Source of the DNA: Trissonchulus latispiculum
Lineage: Eukaryota > Nematoda > Enoplea > Enoplida > Ironidae
Reading direction: 5' to 3'
NCBI GenBank assembly: GCA_030248195.1
Contig: JASAND010028434.1
Coordinates: 151,588-215,587 of the forward strand
DNA: 64,000 nt
Notes under the pieces: model-generated
Told to the model about the DNA's origin: nothing
Databases searched by the model: none
What the model saw: only the letters and a program-made list of their open reading frames with translations
Part shown: piece by piece, positions 1 through 11,100 of the stretch
How the letters are laid out: the number at the start of each line of letters is the position of its first letter
Position numbering within the stretch: position 1 is the stretch's first letter
Program-made: the position numbers and the translations under genes

Positions 1-814
1 GCCGAAAATTTGAATTTTCTGAATGTTCGGGGGTGTGAGGCTTTTCTGCAAGTTGGGAAGCAATTTGGGAGGGTCCCGAACCTGACCCCCCCAAGCGTTT
101 TTACCCCTGTCTCCCTCTGACTCTGTGTATAATTCTGACACGAATTTCGCGAAAACCACTACCCCTGGTCGTACAGAGGACAGAAAATTTGATCGATTCA
201 GCTCGGTAGGTGCCCCCAAAGTATTCTGTAGAGCTCCTGAAAAATTTAAATGGCCACTGGAGATTTCCCCTGAGGGGAAAATTTCCCTAGTGGTTTCTCT
301 CAAGCAATGAGTTGTTGATTGCCGGTCGTTGCGGTGTAAATTAGTCAATCGTTTAACTTTGTCGAACTGATTTGATGAAATTCCGCCAGCGTTTGCTGTA
401 AATACTTTCACTTATAAGCAATCGGTTTTTGCCTAATCATGAATATATAATTTGTTACGAAAAACATGAATTTAAAAAATGCTAGTAAATTCGACATTTT
501 TAGGTAGTTACAAATTAGGTTTGATTTTTGTCAGAATTTTTAAGCTTAGGCACATATTTCTCCAAAATTGCCAAAAAGGCTCCAAGATTTTTCCAAATGC
601 CAAAAATAAACAAACCCGAACCAGAGCCTTATAAAAGTTTGTTAAAATCGCTTCAACAAGAGGTAACCAACCACGTTTGCTTCCACAATAGTAAGTGAAA
701 TTTTATCTGTCGTTAAGGAATGGACACTGCTTAGACTGTATATAAGATAGCTTCAATCGAAACATTCAATTTTTAATGTCTTTAAGAGGTGTCTGCAAGC
801 GAAACTATTGCAGG
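1..814. other. Intergenic, no gene recognised
   Basis: This is AT-rich sequence with no exon-like frame flanked by splice sites and no protein family that I recognise. The short frame at 125-310 has no recognisable domain and is most likely chance. Confidence 0.5.
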
Positions 815-1695
815 TTTCCTTTCTTGCAAAAGATTACTGTTATCAAGAATGCTGAATATCATTGATCTGGCTTTGTCAAATTTTGTCTATCAGGAAATCT
901 AAAGGTGTTTGTGTTTATTCTAACGTGACTAAGTTATCATCATTATACCGCAGCATTATTCGTATGGCAAGTTTCGATATTTGATTTATGGTTTTCATAT
1001 GAACGGAGATTAAAATATCGGTAAGAGACACAAATAGATAATTAAACTAAATTTGATTGCGACCGACTGGCCGAGTGGAGAAAGCACCCGTTTGTTAAAC
1101 CTGAGTAGTGCTGGTTCTTCTCCGATTGTTCCTTTTTAAAAACGCCCTTTCCAATTGCCTCTTGCCCTTGTCTTTTCTGTCTCCTAGAAACTTCACAACC
1201 AAATCTAGCAGATAAAATTCACTGGTAAGGGACGGACCGGCGAATGCTGTGTCCGACTTTGAACTTAGTTTTTTCGTTTATTTTTCAAGGTAGACTTCTC
1301 AAATCTTGCACATAAAGGTTATGGGGCGGAGTAGATACTCATTGCGTACTAAAGACTTAAGATTTATAGCTTTAAAAAAACTATCGGAGAATTTAACCTG
1401 CACTACTCAGGTTTAACAAACGGGTGCTTTCTCCACTCGGCCAGTCGGTCGCAATCAAATTGAGTTTAATTATCTATTTATGTCTATTATCGATATTTTA
1501 ATCTCCGTCCACATGAAAACCATAAATCAAATATCGAAACTTGCCATACGAAAAATGCTGCCGTAAATGATAATAACTTAGTCACGTTAGAATAAACACA
1601 AACACCTATAGATTTCCTGAGAGACAAAATTTGACAAAGCCAGATCAATGATATTCAGCGTTCTTGATCACAGTAATCTTTCGCAAAAAAAGAAA
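815..1695. repeat. Large palindrome with tRNA-like inner ends
   Basis: Arms at about 815-1110 and 1401-1695 are near-identical inverted copies around a spacer of roughly 290 bp. The innermost part of each arm (left copy about 1062-1113) holds a tRNA A-box-like string, TGGCCGAGTGG, and an anticodon-arm-like TTTGTTAAACC. The arms therefore look like tRNA-derived (SINE-like) sequence duplicated head-to-head. No transposase frame lies in the spacer. It could be a foldback element or two SINE copies inserted in opposite orientation; the long matching flanks outside the tRNA part favour one palindromic unit. Confidence 0.75.
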
Positions 1696-1819
1696 ACACA
1701 ACAAATACAGACAAAGCAACGGCAAAATGTGAAGAACGATTCACTGACTGAAACTAAGCATTTTGTTAGTTACACTTTCTTCTTTTCTTTAAAAAATAAT
1801 TTTAGATCTCTTTCATTTG

Positions 1820-1893
1820 TGGGCCGATGGCCGGGTGGTTAGAGCTGTCGACTGCAAGTCGAAAGGATGTGGGTTCGATTCCCACCGGCGCCA
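1820..1893 (+). tRNA. tRNA-Cys(GCA)-like sequence, probable pseudogene or SINE head
   Basis: An A-box-like TGGCCGGGTGG, an anticodon loop CTGCAAG (anticodon GCA) and a good B-box GGTTCGATTCC occur in tRNA order and end in GGCGCCA. The acceptor stem pairs poorly (GGGCCGA against CGGCGCC) and the anticodon stem has a mismatch, so a functional tRNA is unlikely. A degenerate tandem repeat follows directly, which fits a SINE-type head. Confidence 0.5.
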
Positions 1894-1935
1894 AAGAGTT
1901 TTGCTTACAGACACCTACAGCCCCCCCCCCAAAAG

Positions 1936-2045
1936 GCGCGAGACACATCAACTCCAGAAACATGCGCGCGACGCATCAACTCAAAAATCAATAATTGGGA
2001 GACACATCAACTCAATAAAGCGAGTGACACATGAACTTAAGAAGA
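1936..2045 (+). repeat. Degenerate minisatellite, word GACACATCAACTC
   Basis: About four imperfect units of 30-35 bp share the core GACACATCAACTC. They lie right after the tRNA-like sequence and a C-run, and may be the tail of the same retroposed unit. Confidence 0.6.
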
Positions 2046-2190
2046 CAGAAAAACGAAGGAAAAGACACACACTAATTTAAAATGGGGAGAATGTGTGACA
2101 TATACAAGAGCTAAAGTTTACACTTGTGTGACCCACTAAATGCCTACCGAAATATTGCATAATACAAGACGTCAACATAATCCTAGCGGC

Positions 2191-5100
2191 TTACAATTTG
2201 AGTGCAACAAAGATGGCTTGATACCAAGGAATGAAACACAGATACTTCTCTTGTAAGATTGCCTTAACCATTCCACTGGCAACCTGGTCCACGGACAGTA
2301 CGGGCAGGAAACTGTAAGGAAAACAACTTTCTACCATAATAATCACCACATCACATTGTTCTTTACACTTTAATATGTTTTGATTTTCTAACATCACGTC
2401 CATTGCAATTGAAATTGTGGGGCAGCGTGTGGGTGGACGCACAACGGTTTGCTCAGTCGGCCGAAAATCCTGGGTTAATTTATTGGTCTCTCAGAAAGCA
2501 GGCCGTTATAAAATGTAACTGACAATGCTACATATAGTGTCATGGCAAAATTACAGGGGGTGCTGTAGTGACATATCTTACATAGTTTCATTCTTTCATT
2601 ATGTCAATTTTTTGGAGTTAGAGTAGACGCACTGTAGACAATATCATGTCACTAGTTTGTTTGTCCTCATCCATAAGTCGAGATGGATACGTCATACTAT
2701 CAAAATATTAGAGATGAGGATTTCGAAGTCAGGCCGGACCGGCATGCATTAGTTGGCCGGACCGAAAAATCCGGCCCGTGCTCATCTCTACGAGGTATGT
2801 CACCACGTCGGTTCACCGAATACGAGCAACTGTCAAAATCTTAGTTATTATGTATATGTCGTAGTCGTAGGGAGATGGAGAAATTAGTCCTCTAAGTCCC
2901 TACGAATTTTACATGCCTATCTAAGTGTCAAGCCAGACAGTCAAATTATGACGAAACATGTCCAATTTGACTATCGACCTAGGCACGTAGGCAAGTATAT
3001 ATGTAGTCATTTAATCAAGTGTCTATTTGGCAGATAAAACGACACAAAACACAAGTTTTTTTATAAAACTGCAGAAAGACAATTTAACATTTTAATATTC
3101 TTACTTTTTGCTATTTTATTATTTTACAAAATATAGTACAGTGTGCATAAGTGCTCAATCTCCAAGTAGCCGTCAAGTTAGCTACACATCACCACTGCTG
3201 CTACTACAGGATCGAGGAGCCTAATTTAGTGTGATGGCTCCTAGCAGAACAGGACTTTCGATGCCATTCCTTCACAGAAATCCCGAAGAACCTTGAAAAA
3301 AATAAGAATGTCACATTTTCACAAATATATACATCGCGCCCATAGGACGTACTTTCTAATGAAGGGATAGGGATCCATTAAGCGGGTTGCAACGGAAGCC
3401 GGATAGACCCGAGTGAATTTAACGGTTCCGTTGCTGCGAGCTTCAGTCTCCATTGAAAGACTCTCCAGATAGGCATCGATAGCAGCTTTGCTGGCTCTAA
3501 AAATTAGCAATATATTATAATCACGAAAGTAGTGCTTAAAAATATCGATAGCAATTGACAAATCGATAGCAATCAAGCATAGATTTATTGACAGCAGGTT
3601 TTGCCCTTTAAGTACTGTAGAACTGACCATAGGTAAACGGGAAACTTAGGTTCGTTAGATAAACTTGAGTAGTTCAAGTTAATTTAGCATGGTGCCTAAG
3701 GACGTACGCGTAAGTGCTGAAGAAAGGTAGCGAAACATGGGCGGCAGCCGATATAGTGGCAACCAAATGACCTCTTCTTCGATTAATCATTTCCTCCAGA
3801 AACGGAGAGAAGGTCTAAAAATTAGAAATTAATTAAAATGAAAACTAAAATTCTGGACCTATGAAAGGTAAAGTAAACAATGCTACTTCTTTTTATTTTA
3901 TTCCTTTTTTGCTTTGATTAACACAAAGATAATTGACCAAAATGTAAAGCGATAAAAGCTTTTGCACAACTATAACACAATGGATTAATTAAAGCATTAA
4001 TTATACAAATATGTAGATAATTGTACATTGATAACTCCATAAAAGTTACAATCCATATGCTGTCGAAAATGATCCGGTGAAGTTTCAATTACGGAAACTA
4101 ATTGCATAATCCCCGCATTTGCCACAACAATATCAGGAAATCCTAAAATCAAAAACCAAATGCATCTCACTTAAGACTGAAATCTAACTTTGCTGCGGCA
4201 ATTATTAGCACTAATATATTAACTACAAGTTTAATGATTTCTCAATTTATTGTTACATATGTTATGCCGAATATTCATAATTGCCTATTATATATAATAG
4301 GCAAGGCGTTTTGCCGATTATTCATAATAGGCAACCTTACTTGTCTATTATATATAATAGGCAGAAATTTTGCCGGTTTTATATAATAGGCAACGACGTC
4401 TTGCCGTTCAAAATGAAATTTAAATACATTAAATTTCCCAGGGCAGGGTTTAGTTTGATACACAATCTGTGGACGTAAATATGAGCAATTGCTGCTAACA
4501 CGTTTTTAAGAGTGCTGACAAAAGAACGGAATGAAAAGTTAGAATGTTAGATTCTCAAAGTGTTAAAAATTGGCGTGTTTTTATTTATATATGTCAAAAA
4601 TCAAAAGGTTTCCACTATGAGAACAATTTAATGTTCAATGTTCAATGTTTCCATTTTCATTTTCAATGACATTCAAAAATATCTCATCGAGAAAGCATAG
4701 CGTTATAGATGATCTCGATCGTAAAGAGTTATTTTAAATATAATTCGTTAAATTCTTAAAACAATTGTTTAAAAGTTTACGTTTAAATTTAGTTATATAT
4801 TTCATCTTCAAAGCGTTTATTAATACATACTGTAGTATAATTTGATTTTATATTCCGTTCTTTTGTCAGCACTCTTAAAAACGTGTTGACAGTTGCTCTT
4901 ATTTACGGATAATTGCACAGTTTGTGTATCAAATTAAAACCTGCACTGGGAAATTTGATGTAAATTTCATTTGAATATTCGAAAAGATGTCGTTGCCTAT
5001 TATATAAAATCGCCAAAATTTCTGCCTATTATATATAATAGGCAAATAAGATTGCCTATTATGAATAATCGGCAAAACGCCTTGCCTATTATATATAATC

Positions 5101-8100
5101 GGCAATTTTTGTTGCCTATTATATATAATAGGCAACTATGAATATTCGGCATATCATATACATTATGTGCATCCGTTAATTCCGGTGGTTCGGTGACAAA
5201 TAAATTATGATTTTTTTACTCAACGTCTGAGAATGAATTTAACATGTTTTTATAGTTCTAAACCAGACAATAAAAATGTATACTATCCAATTCTTTAATA
5301 CATGCCTAGATAAACCTAATTTTATTCTAGCTTCCTTCATTTACCATACCTAATTTAGGGTGGCTCGTAATTTTATCGCCGATCCTGTTCATTTCGCCAG
5401 CATCAGTGACATCGCAGTGGAAAGCAATGGCAACGTTACCAGAAGCAGACAACTCGTCACACAGCCTTTTGCACTCCGACTGAAATGAATATATTCACAG
5501 ATGGCTAACCGTGTATGTAGCTTAGTTTAATTTTTTGAAGTATTAAAACAATTTAATAATTGGTCACTATCATTAGAGACTGACCGGATTGTAAGCCCCC
5601 TGATGAGGCTCGCAATCAGGTCAGTCGGGCAAACAATCCGATCACAATGTACAACGTGATCGATCACCATGTACAACGATTTTATAGTTGTGGATTACTT
5701 ACGTATGTCGCAACTGTATATTTTTTAGGTAAATTGTTTCTATCCATATAAACTAGCTAACGTTTGTGTTACTTTACAATTGTTATTTTCAAATGTTCTT
5801 TCAGACTGGATAAGCGATATTGTTAAGAAAAGGTTATATCTGCTTCTTAGCATATTCCTTTACGCTGCCTGCAACATAAAAATAAGATTCAGCGGAGAAA
5901 CTGATGGCGCCCAAAATTTTAAAACAACCAAGCTCTTGCTAAGTATCAGTGGCGGTAGCATTGAGGTCTCTATAGCAAGAGTATACAGTTATTGCATAAT
6001 CTACCTAACGATAAATTAGTGGAATAAATTTCTTGATCCAAGAGTTTCTTTTGCTTCTTAGCTACATTTTGTCTTACAACCCTAATGTTAGCAACATTTC
6101 TGTACATTTCCCTTTTTCAAGCTTAAAAGCACAAAAAAGACGTGGCACTGCCTACAGGATAAGTTTTTGGGGTCAAGAATAACGTCGTTTGCAGATATGA
6201 ACACTAGTTTTGACGGCAAAATAAAAATGACGAAAGAATGACGAAGCCTATAGTATATAGCATACGAATATATAGAAGTATATAGCACTCAAATTTATCA
6301 AGAATGCAAAGTTTCTATGTTTCATAGGAGAGTTTTCAAAAATTTCTCAGGTTTTGGAGGCTGCCGCCCACTAAAGCTCCGCTCCATTGACGCTCCATCC
6401 ATAAAGGCCCGCTCCATTGACTATGCGATTTGTACCAAGAGTGTATAATAGGAAGGAAGAGTAAGACTCTCCGCTTGACGTCAACGGCTTGACTGCAGTC
6501 GCTGAGTCTTTACTTCAATCACTGATCCTGATGCTCGGATCTGTAGTATGTGATTTCGAGCTGTACTGTATGCTAAAGCAATTTTTATTGTTTAACTACA
6601 GGGGAGGATCTGGGGGCGCGCGATTCGAAAGTAGGAAAAATCACCGTGAAGAAAAGGAAAAGGGGCAAAAACCAAAAAATTTCGTGCGTATTTTCAATCC
6701 TTTTCATAAATTCAGATGTATTGCTAAACTGGCTTAAAATCTGGTTTTTGCACTCTGCACATTTCTCCTAAAATGAGTAAATTTCCAAAAGTTCGTGGCT
6801 CTTCAAAATGAAAAGAATTAAGATCTGAGGAACGATTTATATATTGAAAAAACAAAAAAATGATTCAAATTCTGGGGGCGACCCCCGAATTATATGTATT
6901 GAAACTTAGTCATTGCCGTATGTGCTCGAACTCATGACGCCTGGAATAAGATAGCTACGTAACTATTCACGGCCAATGTAAATTATGAGAAATCACGACA
7001 AGACAAAAACACAATTGCAGTGCTGCGGACCTCACCCAGTTCAAAAGAGGCGCCAGATTTTTCGCAGCGTCTCAGCTGCGAGCGTATGAAACATCAGGTG
7101 TTTCTGAGATTCGACGACTGCCAGCCGATCTCATCAGCCAGCTCAAGGGTACCGTCACGGTGTTTTATTGTCTTATTGAGTAGGTACACAAACACAATTA
7201 CATGCAGTACGATTACAGTTATTTTTATATTTCATAATGTCCATATGCATAAATACGGGTGCCATCATCCAACAAATACCTTTGATCATCGAATCGAGAT
7301 ACCCCTTCTTAGTTACATGTACACTATACAATTTATATTTGTCACTTCTAACAAATTTCATGTAATGATACGTAGTACTCCCATAGAAAATAGTTGAAAC
7401 GTAGTTTTTGAAATGCACCCCTTCTTAACAGTTGACTTTTTGTTACCTTTCAGTTTCTCTGTTTCATTACCTCCATTTGCAAGAGCATATGCCATAGCAA
7501 GCACGTACACACTTTCAATAGGAACACCCATCGTTTCATCCTTCATTTTATCCAGCACTTTTTTTATTTTTGTTGAGTATAAAAGGTAGATCCTCAGGGT
7601 ATTCACTTATCAAATAGCACACTATTTCGTAACCCGTCATTGTATATATTGTCAGTAAAAATATGATAACATAAGCTGTCAGTGCCTGTTAAAATAGTAA
7701 CTTTACATTATGTTCATATTTTGGTAAAATATAATTATAATGAAACCCATACATTAAATTTTTCGATAACGCCAGTACACTAAATACAGCATATATAGGC
7801 TTACAAAGCTCCAGAGTAACACGTTTCATAGAAATTGCAACTCCACAGTAACACGTTTCATAGACATTGCAGCTAAAGTCATCAGATAATATAGTAGAAC
7901 GATTATATCTAGGATTATAAAAGTTTATCATGCTTTTTAAAGTCAGCCACTATATTAATATGTTGACAAGCCAGCACATTTTCCATTGTCTTTCCAAATA
8001 CTGTAGAATTGAGCAGCCTGTGTCGATCCTTTTCAAATTCACTCTTAGCATGTTTCCGTTTCTCTGTATTGAACATAATTTAGGGTTTAATCCAAGGCTC

Positions 8101-11100
8101 CTGAGAGAATTTTAGGACTCGATGTAATCTTGTCACGTAAAGACCAAGCGTAAGGTTCTGCCATTGGGTATACATTAGGATTATTTGTGCTTATACTACA
8201 GTACGACCAAAAAATATGTGTACAAATTTTGACCGTTTATAGCAGATTAACCTTTGGAGTAAACCCCCAACATTGTATATATTTTTAGAATCCTCAGAAA
8301 CCCGAAATTTCGAAAATCCAGAAAAATCCGTAATTCCAAGCTTCGTTCACGGAAAATCTAAAATTTTTAGTCTTTCGCCCAATTTTTATTGCAATCAAAA
8401 TTTTATTTTCACAATCAAATAGAGCTGGTCCCGCTACACATTTTTGCTCTTAGAAACTTTTCATGAAAATATACCCAATTTCCGGAATTCCGGGTATTAA
8501 AAATTTCCGAATTTTAAAAATTTTCTCCAATTCCCACAAGAAGGGTACCATTTGAAATTCCTTATCGAGCTGAACAACTTTTGCAATAGTACGAACTCTT
8601 GAAAATATACTCAACTCAACTCCCAGAATTCGCGAAACCGTATTTTCCGGATTTTAAAAATTTTCCCCAATACGCCTCAATATGGGTATCATTCGAAAGC
8701 TCTTGATGAGCTAAGTAAGTTTTCTAATAGAGCCAACTCGCAGAAATGAGCCCTCTTCTTGGAATTCACGAAACACTTCCAAGCTAGAGTTAAACCAGGA
8801 ATTCATGAATTCCGGGAATTTGGTGCATTTTTGGACATTGGTTCTATTACAAGAATTGTTGAGCTCATCACGAGCTTTCGAACGATACCAATATTGCGGG
8901 TATTGCAAAAATTTTTTAAATCCGGGAAATCCGGTTTTCGCGATTTCCGGGAATTGAGTGCATTTTCAAGAGTTCATTCTATTACAAAAGTTGTTCAGCT
9001 CGATTAGATTTTCTGCGAGTGAAACCCGGAATTAAGGATTCTTGCGGGTTTTCGAAATCTCTGGTTCCTGAGGAGTCTAAAAATATATACATTGTTGAGG
9101 TTTACTCCAAAGGTTAATCTGCTATAAACGGCCAAAGCTTATACACACATTTTTGGTCGTACTATAATTCGGAAGAAGAATAAAAAACAGCATGGCTGGA
9201 GAATTAAATTTATTGACACTTGCCAACTCATGACTAGTTCATCAGAATCTCTCACTGCTAATTTGGTTAAGGACGGAAAGGATAAATTTTCGCGCATGTC
9301 TAATCCTTCATTGAAGCTAATTAGGATATTCTTTTACGGAAAAGAGTATATCCCTATGACTAAATAGACGGTTGGAATAAATTCGATGAAACTACACTGC
9401 TTCTTAAGATTATTTCTATAATGAGCTGAATGATAGTGCTATTAGCCAGCACGACTATGAACATGCATTGAACATTTGAAGTCATTTTAATATTAAATCA
9501 TATCGACAATATCACGAATTATATCTGCTGATGGATGTATCGTTATATTGGCTGACATTTTTGAAAACTTTGAGAATAGGAAAATATTAAAATGTGGACA
9601 CCCAGAAATCTAACCAACCTTATTCGCGCGACCGGATTCGAGACCGGTGTGGTCCCTTCGTCAGGCGGCTCCTGGCTATTACTCGCTGCAAACGTTCCTG
9701 TGGGGCTATTGGACTCCTTATTCGAATGGGAGGGTAGGCGAAAGGCTCGGGAGACAGGGGGACACTCTGGGCACTTCCTGGAGGAAGGGGGGCACGTAGG
9801 TGTGAAGCCTAAGGTTTTTATTGGTTGTAGTTCCGATGTTTCATAGTTTTGAGTGATGTTTAGTCTGAAATGTTTCGCTGAATGCATTTCTCTAGCTTTC
9901 AATTCAAGGAATGATACTGATTGAGTTAGCTAGTGAGCTAGCAACTCATTGACAGCAAGTTGTGTTGCTTGCTCAAATTATTCAGTTCAGTTCTCTGGAA
10001 TACTAAGGCCCTATTTCTTTAAAGATTAAAAGGATTAGATTAAAATTAATCCGCATTAAAGAAAGAGCACCTCGGATTAAACTAATTAAAATTTAACCCA
10101 GCGAGTTAAACGAGTTAAATGGATTAAATTTAATCCTGTTTCTTTAATGCATCTAGGATTAAAATTTAGATCGGATCCTGTTTCTTTATTCACACTTCGG
10201 ATTAAAAAATGGAAGAGTTAATTTTCATCCGACCTGCTTAATCGCTATTCCTTTAAGGCTTAATTTTAATCCGTTTAATCTGTCTCCTGCATTTACAACT
10301 AGTTTGTAATACTCGTGCAGCAACGCGGATTAAACGGATTAAAAGTTGGCGGATTAAAATTTCTAATCTGTGTTTCTTTAATGGCGGATTAAACGGATTA
10401 AAATTAACTCGTTTAATCCACGGATTGAAAATGGTCGGATTAAACGAATTAACTTTAATCCGTTTAATCCTGCATTAAAGAAACAGCCGTTAAAATTTTA
10501 ATCCGGCTGATTTTTAATCCGTTTAATGTGACCATTTTAATCTTTAAAGAAATAGACCCTAAGATGTCTATCCTTTGACGAATTGAGCAATTCTGCGAAT
10601 GTTCCTTTTGAACTTTGTACACTCGACTTTTTCGCTCAGAGTTAGCTTAAGACTTTTGAGGGCAGTTGCGAACTTGAGGAGCTGTTGATCGGTCGGTTCG
10701 AGGAAGAGTAGTACTTTTGCTGCTTTGATAATTTGAAGTGTCTTCCAAGGTTGATTTATTTGACCGCCCTGGGGCCTTGTAGAATGCTTTGCTTTACCAA
10801 GCCACACCACGGGAGCTGGCCCCTTTTATACCTGTAGTTAATTTTATTAAATAAATTAAATTAAATTTAATTAAATTAAATAGCAACTAGTATCCATGGC
10901 ACGTAGGTTACTCACATAGGGTACTTCCGGGAGGAAAGGGGACACGTTGGGCACTTCCTGGAGGAAGGCGGCCAAGGAAGGCTGAGGGCGCTGCTGTGTC
11001 TCAGAGGGTAAAAAGAAACCTCAGCGATTTTTACCAAAAGATAGGTAATTTTTAGCAAAGTTTAGCGATTTTTTCAAAGCAGTTCTTAAAAACCGCAAAA

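Noticed and set aside
1820..1893. Functional tRNA-Cys gene
   Set aside because: The acceptor stem does not pair, and a retroposon-like tail follows.
3319..3630. 103 aa minus-strand frame as a stand-alone gene
   Set aside because: Only 3353-3496 of it is SDR exon 6; the rest is intron read-through.
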